Assembly: GCA_016929335.1 (NCBI GenBank)
Contig: JAFGIY010000118.1
Location: forward strand, 1 to 64,000
Length of the DNA: 64,000 nucleotides
Direction: 5' to 3'
Origin: Acidobacteriota bacterium
GTDB taxonomy: Bacteria; Acidobacteriota; UBA6911
Shown: piece after piece, positions 52,879 through 61,950 of the stretch
Numbering within the stretch: position 1 is the stretch's first letter
How the letters are laid out: every line of letters begins with the position of its first letter
Notes under the pieces: generated by a model
Databases searched by the model: none
What the model was told of the DNA's origin: nothing
The model's input: only the letters and a program-made list of their open reading frames with translations
Translations under genes and position numbers: made by a program

Positions 52879-55236
52879 TCACTCGCGGTTTCCGAGCGCA
52901 GGCTGATGGCATGCAGTACAGCTTTCCGGTGTATAAGAAGTATGATTTGCAGGAAACGGGCGGATCTCTCCTGTGTTGTGGCACGTCGTGCAATTTCTAT
53001 AGATACCCTCCTCAATCGAGTGTGGAACGAATCCCGGTTGCCCCCCTGTCAAGCTCTCATCGGTTGCACTGATGAGCAAATCAGGCGATGGTTTGTGGCA
53101 GATGCGGCACGATTCCAACGGCCTTTCCCGGTGGTTGTGAGGCATCGGTCCTATTGCTGAAGGACCGTGGCATTGATGGCACTTCTTTCCGTCTGCAAGG
53201 AAATGAGGAACGAGCGGCGCAAGCACGGTTTCGGCAGCGGCACGAGAGGATGATTCCGGCGCTGCCACGCGATTGACACCGCGTTTTGGTTTTACAGGCA
53301 AAGCCAGAACGCGGGAGGTTTCCACAGTCGCTGCCCAGTAAATGGTGCCCACGCCCACAACCGTAACGGCAATGGCGATTGACGCGAACAGGATCAGATG
53401 CCGCCGCATCGCCGGATGCTTTCGCAGGGGATGCATTTCACCTGCAATCAGCCTTTTCAATTCATGCCCGTGTTCTTCCTCCATCTGCTTTGCTGTAAGC
53501 CTTCCAGTGAACATGCTTCTATTAAATGCCTTGACGTGAACATGATAGAAATGCCACACGATGATCGCCAGAACGGCCAGGATGGCTTCACCGACATGAG
53601 CGGCCTTGGCTGCCGGAATGAATTGGCTCGGCAGATATCTTGCAGTAACCAGGGGATTCAGAAGCAATAAACCGGTCAGTCCCATAATCGCGCTGCCCCA
53701 TAGCAAAGACCAGTATTCCAGCTTCTCCGCGAAGGTGTAGCGCGGCATTTGAGGAGGCTCCTCCGTCATCAGCAAGTTGTACCGCAGCAGATGACGCGCA
53801 TCGCTGATATCCTTTCCTTCAATCCCCATTGCCATGTGTTCCCGGCGCACAATAGCCTTGTAGCTCACAACGATAAGGTGATACACGCCCAGAAGAACAA
53901 AAACGACGGCTACCTTTCTATGGCAGATGCGCAATGCTTCGTGCCCGCCCAACCAATAAATGATCCGGCTTACAACCGGATACGCAGCGCCTGCCTGGAT
54001 AAATCCTGTAAACGCCAGGGCCGTAAAGCTGAAAGTCAGCACTGCGTGCTCAATTTGCTGCATTATTGTGAAGCGCCTGGGAATCCGGGGAACGGCATTC
54101 GATGCCTTCTTCTCTGCCATTATCTCCGGGGGCTTTCGGGATCCCGTTTTTCTGCGCCTGTAGTAACGTCTGATTCGGCCTGTTGCGTCCATGAGCACAA
54201 AAATCGTCATGCCGCCGATCGTGACCGGAATTAGAACCCGATAAAACAGATTTATATAATACACAAGTGGGAATCGATCCCGAGTGGGGGCAAAATGACC
54301 AACCCAGCTGTCCGGAAAATCGGCGGTAGCGTCCGGATGGCAGCGGCGGCACGTAGACAGCAGATTCTGTTTGATAGCCTGAGGATCGCCATTCGACACC
54401 TTTTGAATTCGATGTACGCCGTGGCAGTCCGTGCATACGGCTTCGTTCGTTTGCCGGCCGGGATGTTCCTTTTCAAACAGCATTACGGTCGATCCATGAA
54501 AATCCGCGACATAGGTGTCGAAAACTCTGTGGGAAAGATTGTATTTGCGCATCATCGCGGCATTGCCATGGCATCGGCCGCAGATTTTCGGAGATTTCAG
54601 GCGGAATGCCATCGTGGTCGGATCTTCCTGGCGATGCGTTCCATGGCAGTCCGTGCAGGCAGGCACATCCGGATTGCTGATTTGCAGCAGCGCCTCGCCG
54701 TGCGCACTCGTCAGATATTCTGCATATATTTCCCTATGGCATTGACCGCAATTTGCGGAGACCATTTGCCGAGACTGGTCCGGTCTTGCCACTTCATGGC
54801 TGCCATGGCAATCGACACAGATTGCAGCATCGCGATTGCCGGCGGCGAGCTTTCGACCATGAGTGCCGTCCAGCGCCTGCTGGTACTGGTAAGGATGGCA
54901 CCCCTGGCACTTTCGATATCGCTCGATTTGAAAATCGCGATAATTATCCGCCGATATTGCCGGATGGGGATAGCCATTCAGATCTTTGTGACAGTCTTTG
55001 CAGCTCAATTCCCCATGAACTGAAGATTGAAAAGATTCAACGTCTATGGTGAGTGACAGCCGTTCGCCGCCAGGAAATTGCGTGCTCAATCCCTCGGTGC
55101 CGTGGCAACCTGCACAACCGGCATCTTCACCCTCCGCAGCGGCAGCTGTTGAGATGCAGGCAAGCTCGAACAGAAGAGACAGGACCGCGTAGAATGCAGG
55201 CTTCAGGATCTGCCTGATGGATAAAGCGCAGCACAT
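52879..55236 (-). CDS. 13-heme cytochrome c fused to a membrane cytochrome b domain
   Basis: A 785-residue respiratory protein. After a signal peptide (ILKPAFYAVLSLLFELACIS) come nine CxxCH sites (CAGCH, CKDCH, CQGCH, CVDCH, CGQCH, CTDCH, CGRCH, CTDCH, CRRCH). Next come one anchor helix, a four-helix cytochrome b561/FDH-gamma-like domain (HAVLTFSFTALAFTGFI, HRKVAVVFVLLGVYHLIV, HVGEAILAVLAIIVWHFYH), another membrane helix and four more sites (CHQCH, CRICH, CTTCH, CTACH). It probably links the quinone pool to periplasmic heme chains. GGGAG precedes ATG 55236; TTG 55290 is in frame but unlikely. Such a fused quinol module on one chain is unusual. Confidence 0.9.
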   Translation of the reverse strand: MCCALSIRQILKPAFYAVLSLLFELACISTAAAAEGEDAGCAGCHGTEGLSTQFPGGERLSLTIDVESFQSSVHGELSCKDCHKDLNGYPHPAISADNYRDFQIERYRKCQGCHPYQYQQALDGTHGRKLAAGNRDAAICVDCHGSHEVARPDQSRQMVSANCGQCHREIYAEYLTSAHGEALLQISNPDVPACTDCHGTHRQEDPTTMAFRLKSPKICGRCHGNAAMMRKYNLSHRVFDTYVADFHGSTVMLFEKEHPGRQTNEAVCTDCHGVHRIQKVSNGDPQAIKQNLLSTCRRCHPDATADFPDSWVGHFAPTRDRFPLVYYINLFYRVLIPVTIGGMTIFVLMDATGRIRRYYRRRKTGSRKPPEIMAEKKASNAVPRIPRRFTIMQQIEHAVLTFSFTALAFTGFIQAGAAYPVVSRIIYWLGGHEALRICHRKVAVVFVLLGVYHLIVVSYKAIVRREHMAMGIEGKDISDARHLLRYNLLMTEEPPQMPRYTFAEKLEYWSLLWGSAIMGLTGLLLLNPLVTARYLPSQFIPAAKAAHVGEAILAVLAIIVWHFYHVHVKAFNRSMFTGRLTAKQMEEEHGHELKRLIAGEMHPLRKHPAMRRHLILFASIAIAVTVVGVGTIYWAATVETSRVLALPVKPKRGVNRVAAPESSSRAAAETVLAPLVPHFLADGKKCHQCHGPSAIGPMPHNHRERPLESCRICHKPSPDLLISATDESLTGGQPGFVPHSIEEGIYRNCTTCHNTGEIRPFPANHTSYTPESCTACHQPALGNRE

Positions 55237-55571
55237 GCAGTCTCCCGGAAAGATAAACCAGATCGCGCGTGCAGAAAACGATGCCGGCAATTCAGAAAAT
55301 CTTCCTGCTGATAAACCAGCGGAACGAAGATCCTACCCGGTCTGACCGTAAAAAGAAACAGAATTCTCTCTCCTGCCATAATAGAAGAGTGAATCGTTGA
55401 AATCACGGCTGCAGGTTACGTATTCCGTCGTTATCCGACGATGAACAGGAAAAGCCTCCCATATATGCCCGCGGAGGCGGACAGATCTCAAAAAATCCTT
55501 CCCTTCGGGCAGTCTGGCACGGACAATGCATGCCATTTTGTGGATGGAGAATACAAAACAAGGCAACATCG
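55237..55571. other. Divergent promoter region, cytochrome / deformylase
   Basis: A 335-bp region between the leftward cytochrome gene and the rightward deformylase gene. The rightward side carries a sigma-54 promoter (entry at 55515). No sigma-54 element was found facing the cytochrome gene. Confidence 0.5.
55515..55530 (+). promoter_or_regulatory. Sigma-54 promoter upstream of the deformylase gene
   Basis: TGGCACG-GACA-ATGCA matches TGGCACG-N4-TTGCW with one change, and the GG and GC doublets are at the required spacing. The predicted start is near 55541, about 31 nt before ATG 55572. Confidence 0.65.
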
Positions 55572-56105
55572 ATGATTCAAGATATTGTTTTATATCCTGA
55601 CAAGCGTTTGGAAACCCCCTGCTCTGCAGTTGAGGAGTTTAACACTGAGGATCTTCATCGACTGATCGACGACATGTTTGAGACCATGTATGCAAATGGG
55701 GGCTTAGGCCTGGCTGCGCCCCAAATTGGCGTCATGAAACGGGTGACCGTAATCGACATTTCGTCGGGTAAAGATCCGAGCAAAAAGATCATTCTTATTA
55801 ATCCGACAATTACCGATATGAAGGGCACTCAACGCGGCGAGGAAGGATGTCTTTGCTTTCCGGGTTTTATGGAACAGGTCACCCGCTCGATGACTGTCTC
55901 AGTAGCGGCAACCAATTCTGCAGGCGCAACCTATCAAATGCAGGGGGAAGGGATATTGGCGCGGGCGTTGCAGCACGAAATTGATCATTTGAATGGGATT
56001 TTATTCATTCGGCGCATGAGTTCACTGAAACGCGAGCTGATCCGCCATAAGATTCGTAAAATGCTCCGGACTGGCGACTGGAAAGCCGGCGGAAGATCCG
56101 CATAA
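55572..56105 (+). CDS. def: Peptide deformylase
   Basis: A 177-residue metalloenzyme that removes the formyl group from nascent proteins. The three family motifs are GGLGLAAPQIG at 43-53, EEGCLCFPG at 90-98 and QHEIDHLNG at 134-142 (Cys93, His135 and His139 bind metal; Glu136 is catalytic). The usual motif 2 is EGCLS; here Ser is replaced by Cys95, so two cysteines lie at the metal site. It is an isolated def gene behind a sigma-54 promoter instead of next to fmt. Start is ATG 55572; the ATG at 55530 would read through the promoter. Confidence 0.93.
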   Translation: MIQDIVLYPDKRLETPCSAVEEFNTEDLHRLIDDMFETMYANGGLGLAAPQIGVMKRVTVIDISSGKDPSKKIILINPTITDMKGTQRGEEGCLCFPGFMEQVTRSMTVSVAATNSAGATYQMQGEGILARALQHEIDHLNGILFIRRMSSLKRELIRHKIRKMLRTGDWKAGGRSA

Positions 56106-56239
56106 ATCCCGATTCCAACGCGGCAGGAATTCCCATAAGGGCTGTGGACCGCCCCATATTGGACGGACTGTCATTCCACTACCCACTATTTCGCCTGCAC
56201 GAGTCTATCGCATCGGCCGTAAATGGAAAACTCCGGCTC

Positions 56240-57073
56240 TTAGATCTCGATAACGGTCCCCGCCTTGTTGAAGAAAAGAGCCTCGCTGAATTCCTGAGCC
56301 AGGAGAACGATGGCTTTCAAGTCGGTGCAGTGGCACAAGCCCAGATTCTGAACATTCAAATCGCGCAGGGCAGCGATTGTCTGCCACATGCGTTCCTCGG
56401 AAGCGTCAAGAAGATGAGAGCCGCCCACCACGGCATAAATTCTGTCTTCTCCGGTCAACTGTCTGGCGTGATATAGGGTGTTGATAATGCCCCTATGAGC
56501 GCAGCCCAAAATTACCGCAAGGCCCTTCTTTGTCTTAACAATAAGAGCCTGGTCATCCATAACCGCATCCTGCTTCCAGCTTGTCCCCTCTTTGACGAGC
56601 AGAGCGGCATCGATTTCCTCAAAAGAATTGGTCATCGGGACTTCGCCGGTTGTCATAATGGAATCGCTGATTTTTACCGGCTTTTTATCGAGGACAAATA
56701 AAGCGCCAAGACTTTCCAGTTCGCTCTGTTGAAAAGGGATCCCGATATACCGGCCTTCTTCGTTTTTGCGGCGCGAGAATTTTGGCTGCCAGATATCCGG
56801 ATGAGCAATTACTTCCACTCTTTTTCTCATTCGTCGCAAAACTTCACGCAAACCTCCCGTATGGTCGAAATGGCCATGGCTTAAAACGATTTTGTCTATG
56901 GCACGCAGATCAATACCAAGCGTGTCGGCGTTGTAAACGCAGGAATATCCCTGTCCCGTATCAAGCAGGACTTTTGTGTTTTCTGTTTCTACCAGGATAC
57001 TCAGCCCCCATTCAGCTGCAAAATTCCCAATGGAGGAAGTGTTTTCACTCAAGGTTGTCAGGCGCAGCCCCAT
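56240..57073 (-). CDS. MBL-fold metallo-hydrolase (dihydropterin-synthase-like group)
   Basis: A 277-residue metallo-beta-lactamase-fold protein. HxHxDH is VLSHGHFDHTGGLREVL; AHPDIWQPKF, ALIVKTKKGLAVILGCAHRG and GLCHCTDLKAI give the further ligands of the group that includes the archaeal RFA-P-synthase-like proteins. N-terminal LSENTSS and WGLSILVE are also typical. GGGAG precedes ATG 57073. It lies 81 bp downstream of the sigma-54 activator gene and in the same direction. Its substrate is unknown; genes of this type occur in ORP-type clusters of anaerobes. Confidence 0.86.
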   Translation of the reverse strand: MGLRLTTLSENTSSIGNFAAEWGLSILVETENTKVLLDTGQGYSCVYNADTLGIDLRAIDKIVLSHGHFDHTGGLREVLRRMRKRVEVIAHPDIWQPKFSRRKNEEGRYIGIPFQQSELESLGALFVLDKKPVKISDSIMTTGEVPMTNSFEEIDAALLVKEGTSWKQDAVMDDQALIVKTKKGLAVILGCAHRGIINTLYHARQLTGEDRIYAVVGGSHLLDASEERMWQTIAALRDLNVQNLGLCHCTDLKAIVLLAQEFSEALFFNKAGTVIEI

Positions 57074-57154
57074 ATCAATTTCTCCCTTTTCGCGTATTCA
57101 AAGCCTGCACTGTTGACTGACTCAATCAAATCTAAAAAAGTTATGCTGACGCGA

Positions 57155-58537
<1,383 letters not shown>

Positions 58538-58673
58538 CTCCAGGCACTCCCGTTGGAATCCCGCTCCACTGCGCTATCCATGCAGATGCCGTACCACTCG
58601 CCGGCTATTGGCGTTTTACAGCCGCTCCCTTGATGAAACCCGGGAACCTGAAGGAAACCGGAAGAAAGATGCA

Positions 58674-58718
58674 TTGCAAAATGCATGAAGGCATTTCGTC
58701 CTTATATGCATATTGCAA
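58674..58718. promoter_or_regulatory. Inverted repeat, candidate activator (UAS) site
   Basis: TTGCAAAATGCAT at 58674-58686 and ATGCATATTGCAA at 58706-58718 are inverse complements at 12 of 13 positions. Their centres are 32 bp apart, about three helical turns. The pair lies about 120 bp upstream of the -24 element of the Mrp promoter, the usual distance for enhancer sites of sigma-54 activators. Confidence 0.6.
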
Positions 58719-58839
58719 GAATATAAGGGAGCTTCCCGGGTGAAAGAGGAAGACTCATCGGATAAAATAAACGGGAAATCCGGCCTGCAGGGAAAGCAAC
58801 GGTCGTTTTCAATGAATCCGCAGATACCGGTACAGGATC

Positions 58840-58855
58840 TGGCACAATCATTGCC
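58840..58855 (+). promoter_or_regulatory. Sigma-54 promoter upstream of the Mrp operon
   Basis: TGGCACA-ATCA-TTGCC keeps the GG and GC doublets at exact spacing. The predicted start is near 58866, giving a leader of about 60 nt before ATG 58926. Confidence 0.75.
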
Positions 58856-58925
58856 TGCATAGGTCGGAGACAAATATTTGATCGCAAAGAATTGAAACGA
58901 GAAACCGCTTGGAAAAGGCAAACAG

Positions 58926-60005
58926 ATGGTGACGGAATCAGAGGTGAGAAAAGCCCTCGGGCAGGTTCAGGACCCGGAGCATGGGCAAAGCATTATCGCC
59001 TTGGGTATGGTGCGCGATTTGGAGATCCAGGGGGGAAAGGTAACCTTCACGTTAGCGCTTACAAACCTGGCATGTCCATTCAAAGATCGGATGGTTAATG
59101 GCGCCAGGGAGGCGATACAATCCCTGGAAGGGGTAAAGAGCATTGATATCTATCTGGCAGAGATGACTGCGAAGGAAAAGGCTGCATTAACCAGGGAAGA
59201 TGCGCCTAAAAGCGTGGCGGAAAAGCTTAACGACGTTAAGCACGTGATAGCCATCATGAGCGGGAAAGGCGGAGTAGGTAAATCCCTGGTTACAGGACTT
59301 CTTGCAACCAGCATGCGCCGTATGGGACACAAGGTAGGCATATTGGATGCAGACATCACCGGACCCAGCATTCCCAAGATGTTTTTCAAGGACGGCGCGC
59401 GCCCCGAAGCCAGTCCAATGGCTCTATTGCCGCCAAAAACACGGACCGGCATATCCATCATGTCCATAAACTTGCTGCTGGAGAGCGAAGACCAGGCCGT
59501 AATCTGGCGAGGTCCTCTCATCAGCAACACTATTAAGCAGTTCTGGACGGAAGTTCTATGGGGTGATCTGGACTACCTGCTGGTGGATCTGCCGCCGGGA
59601 ACATCGGACGCTTCGCTGACAGTGCTTCAATCTCTTCCCATGAGTGGAGTGGTTCTGGTCACATCACCTCAGAACCTGGCGGGCATGGTCGTGCGCAAAG
59701 CGGCGAACATGGTGCGTGATATTGGTATTCCGATATTGGGATTGCTGGAAAACATGAGCTATTTCGTGTGTCCCGATACGGGGGCGCATCATGAAATATT
59801 CGGCAAAAGCAATCCGGAGGATATGGCATCGGAGCTCGGCATGCCGTTCCTGGGGTGTCTGCCGATAGATCCCCTTATTACCTCGCTATGCGATAGAGGC
59901 GAGGTCGAGAGCTATCCGGGAGACCTGTTCGAGCCGTTTGCCGGCAGGATCGTGGAACTTGCACCGGCTGCCAGCTCTCCCAAAATGCAAAAGCATTCTT
60001 CCTGA
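58926..60005 (+). CDS. Mrp/NBP35-type P-loop ATPase (iron-sulfur carrier family)
   Basis: A 359-residue ATPase. Residues 1-80 are a MIP18/DUF59-type domain (VQDPEHGQSIIALGMVRDLE). The MinD-like ATPase follows with deviant Walker A GKGGVGKS (113-120), DADITGPSIPKMF and the switch VDLPPGTSDASL. The terminal pattern ENMSYFVCPDTGAHHEIFG matches Mrp, but the CPxCG motif has lost its second Cys (CPDTG). ApbC/Mrp proteins carry or insert 4Fe-4S clusters, and ParA-like relatives are part of the ORP complex in Desulfovibrio. It is the first gene of the sigma-54 unit; the next gene starts 99 bp downstream. Confidence 0.92.
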   Translation: MVTESEVRKALGQVQDPEHGQSIIALGMVRDLEIQGGKVTFTLALTNLACPFKDRMVNGAREAIQSLEGVKSIDIYLAEMTAKEKAALTREDAPKSVAEKLNDVKHVIAIMSGKGGVGKSLVTGLLATSMRRMGHKVGILDADITGPSIPKMFFKDGARPEASPMALLPPKTRTGISIMSINLLLESEDQAVIWRGPLISNTIKQFWTEVLWGDLDYLLVDLPPGTSDASLTVLQSLPMSGVVLVTSPQNLAGMVVRKAANMVRDIGIPILGLLENMSYFVCPDTGAHHEIFGKSNPEDMASELGMPFLGCLPIDPLITSLCDRGEVESYPGDLFEPFAGRIVELAPAASSPKMQKHSS

Positions 60006-60076
60006 TTTTCAGGAGGACGCTCTGCATACAATGAGTATTGCTATTATTGGCATTCAGGACGGGCTCACGCAAAAAG

Positions 60077-60092
60077 TGGCACGCGATTTGCA
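60077..60092 (+). promoter_or_regulatory. Sigma-54 promoter just before the NifX-like gene
   Basis: TGGCACG-CGAT-TTGCA is a full match to the sigma-54 consensus. The expected start near 60103 is only 2 nt before ATG 60105, which would give a leaderless mRNA. Confidence 0.7.
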
Positions 60093-60104
60093 CTGGCAAA
60101 GCGT

Positions 60105-60500
60105 ATGAGAGTAGCTATCCCATTATGGCAAGGACGCGTATCGCCGGTATTCGATGAGGCAAACAGGCTTCTGCTTGTAGACTTCTCAGAGAAACGGGAA
60201 CAGCATCGACAAGTGGAATCTCTGATAGCACGAAATCCCTTCGAGAGGGCTCAACTGCTTCCAAAACTTGGAGTGGATCTTATCGTATGTGGAATGATCT
60301 CTCAGACTCAGGAGGCGGCGCTTGTTTCAGCCGGGATCCGCATAATCCCGCACATCTGCGGCCCTATGGAGGAAGTAATAGCCGCTGTACTCGATGGACG
60401 CATTGAAAATGGGGCGTTTCTTATGCCCGGATGCGGCGGTCGCAAACGGAAGCGCAGCCGTATGGCCGGGCGAGGATGGAAAGAAGACTGCAGACAATGA
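60105..60500 (+). CDS. NifX/NifB-type (dinitrogenase FeMo-cofactor biosynthesis, MTH1175-like) protein
   Basis: A 131-residue protein: MRVAIPLWQGRVSPVFDEAN at the start, then LLVDFSEKRE, LGVDLIVCGMISQTQEAALV and AVLDGRIENGAFLMPGCGGR, the full pattern of the NifX/MTH1175 fold that binds Fe or Mo-Fe clusters. Nitrogenase genes are absent here; stand-alone proteins of this group belong to ORP-type clusters in anaerobes, and the orange protein itself binds a Mo-Cu-S cluster. A basic C-terminal tail (RKRKRSRMAGRG) is unusual. A sigma-54 promoter lies right before it. Its stop overlaps the next start as ATGA. Confidence 0.87.
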   Translation: MRVAIPLWQGRVSPVFDEANRLLLVDFSEKREQHRQVESLIARNPFERAQLLPKLGVDLIVCGMISQTQEAALVSAGIRIIPHICGPMEEVIAAVLDGRIENGAFLMPGCGGRKRKRSRMAGRGWKEDCRQ

Positions 60501-60763
60501 TCACTTATGAATATCAATGTGAATCCTGCGGCAGGCGATTTGAGTTCCGGCAGGCTATCACGCAAAAACCGATCGAAGAGTGTCCGGAATGCCATGGGAA
60601 ATTAAGCCCGATGGTCAGCGGAGGATCCGGTTTTATTATCAAAGGCGGAAGCAGTGAAAGACCGACCCGAAATGGTAATGGCTGCTCGTTTGAATCGTCA
60701 GGAAAGACCTGTTGTGGCCAGACGGAGCGTTGTGGAAAGCCTCCATGCGGAATCAGGTCATGA
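60497..60763 (+). CDS. FmdB-type zinc-ribbon protein
   Basis: An 88-residue protein with a zinc ribbon TYEYQCESCGRRFEFRQ and CPECHGKLSPMVSGG, the FmdB/CxxC-CxxC family. The tail is Cys-rich (GCSFESSGKTCCGQTERCGK), which may bind a second metal. It starts in the ATGA overlap with the NifX-like gene and ends in an ATGA overlap with the radical SAM gene, which implies translational coupling. FmdB-like proteins are regulators or metal-binding partners; function here is inferred as metal handling. Confidence 0.85.
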   Translation: MITYEYQCESCGRRFEFRQAITQKPIEECPECHGKLSPMVSGGSGFIIKGGSSERPTRNGNGCSFESSGKTCCGQTERCGKPPCGIRS

Positions 60764-61725
60764 ATACCCGACGTCTGAAACACATCTACGGGCCTGTTCC
60801 CTCCCGGCGCCTGGGACGATCCCTTGGGATCGACCTTGTGCCCTATAAAACCTGCACATACGACTGCATTTATTGCCACCTGGGACCGACTACAAATAAG
60901 ACTATCAAACGCAGGGAATATGTTGCGATAGCCGACATAATACAGGAACTGGAAGAGAAATTATCCGGATCGGATACTTTCGACTATATCAGTCTGGCCG
61001 GCTCCGGAGAACCCACGCTCAACAGCGGAATCGGAGATTTAATCCTCAAGCTTAAAAGCATGACACGCATCCCGGTAGCCGTATTAACCAACGGATCCCT
61101 TCTCTGGATGAAAGAAATACAGGAAGCCCTGATGCCGGCGGACCTGATTCTTCCTTCTCTGGATGCGGGAGACAGTCTGCTTTTTCAATATACAAACCGT
61201 CCGCACAAGGATATCTCCTTTGAGCAGATGATCAACGGGCTTGCCGGCTTTTCGAACCGGTATAAAGGAGAGATCTGGCTGGAAATCTTTCTGTTGGCCG
61301 GAGTCACAGGGATTCGTGATGAAGTCGAAAAAATCAACTCCATCATCAAGGGCATTAAATTGAGTCGTATCCAGCTGAATACGGTTGCCCGTCCTCCTGC
61401 CAAAACATTCGCGACACCACTATCCCAAAGACAGATGGTATCCCTGAAAAGCATTTTTTCAGGCCAGGTCGAAATCATCAGCGATAGGAACAAGAAATAC
61501 CGGCAAAGACTGGCGGCCTCAGATTCGACAAGGAATGACGTTCTTTCGTTGATTTCGAGGAGACCCTGCACCAGCTCGGATATCGCCCGCAGTCTGGGGT
61601 TGAAGGTTGCAGAAGCGCTCAAGCATCTCGACGCGCTCATCCTCGCCGGGAAGGTGGCGACGGTTCGTTTAAGTGAAAAAACCTTTTATGCCGCGAAGGA
61701 ATCATCCCATGCTTTGAGGTCCTGA
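60760..61725 (+). CDS. Radical SAM protein with C-terminal winged helix
   Basis: A 321-residue radical SAM enzyme. The opening IYGPVPSRRLGRSLGIDLVP and cluster motif CTYDCIYC are those of a group of uncharacterised radical SAM proteins common in anaerobes. ISLAGSGEPTLNSGI is the SAM-binding GxGEP motif. The final 80 residues form a DNA-binding-like winged helix (ISRRPCTSSDIARSLGLKVA, LDALILAGKVATVRLSEKTF). It begins at ATG 60760 overlapping the FmdB stop and is the last gene of the coupled set. Substrate unknown; a role in cofactor assembly or protein modification is inferred from its neighbours. Confidence 0.85.
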   Translation: MNTRRLKHIYGPVPSRRLGRSLGIDLVPYKTCTYDCIYCHLGPTTNKTIKRREYVAIADIIQELEEKLSGSDTFDYISLAGSGEPTLNSGIGDLILKLKSMTRIPVAVLTNGSLLWMKEIQEALMPADLILPSLDAGDSLLFQYTNRPHKDISFEQMINGLAGFSNRYKGEIWLEIFLLAGVTGIRDEVEKINSIIKGIKLSRIQLNTVARPPAKTFATPLSQRQMVSLKSIFSGQVEIISDRNKKYRQRLAASDSTRNDVLSLISRRPCTSSDIARSLGLKVAEALKHLDALILAGKVATVRLSEKTFYAAKESSHALRS

Positions 61726-61835
61726 ACAGGTATCCTGCCGGAAGTATTTCGTTCGGGTTTTACTTACCTAAGAGCGCAGTTCCCAGTACAATTCAAACGC
61801 CATTCATCGGGGACGGCATAGCGCATAGCGCGGAA

Positions 61836-61855
61836 TGAAACAGGATTTTGTTTCA
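61836..61855. promoter_or_regulatory. Palindrome upstream of the rhodanese-fused reductase
   Basis: TGAAACA-GGATTT-TGTTTCA is a perfect 7-bp inverted repeat with a 6-bp spacer. It lies about 95 bp upstream of GTG 61951 and is a possible operator. Confidence 0.45.
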
Positions 61856-61950
61856 GCATGACGAAGACAACGCGGCCGGTTCCATTCGAGGGTCAGAGTG
61901 CTTTGTGATGCATGGCGTTTTTTTAACTGAACACAGGAAAAGGAGATAGC

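Larger units (their letters stand above)
58538..58925. other. Divergent regulatory region of the sigma-54 locus
   Basis: The 388 bp between activator and Mrp genes contains an inverted repeat (58674-58718) and a sigma-54 promoter (58840-58855). No small gene is apparent. Confidence 0.6.

Noticed and set aside
60105..60500. Nitrogenase-linked interpretation of the NifX-like gene
   Set aside because: No nif structural or cofactor genes are in the window. The neighbourhood fits ORP-type clusters better.
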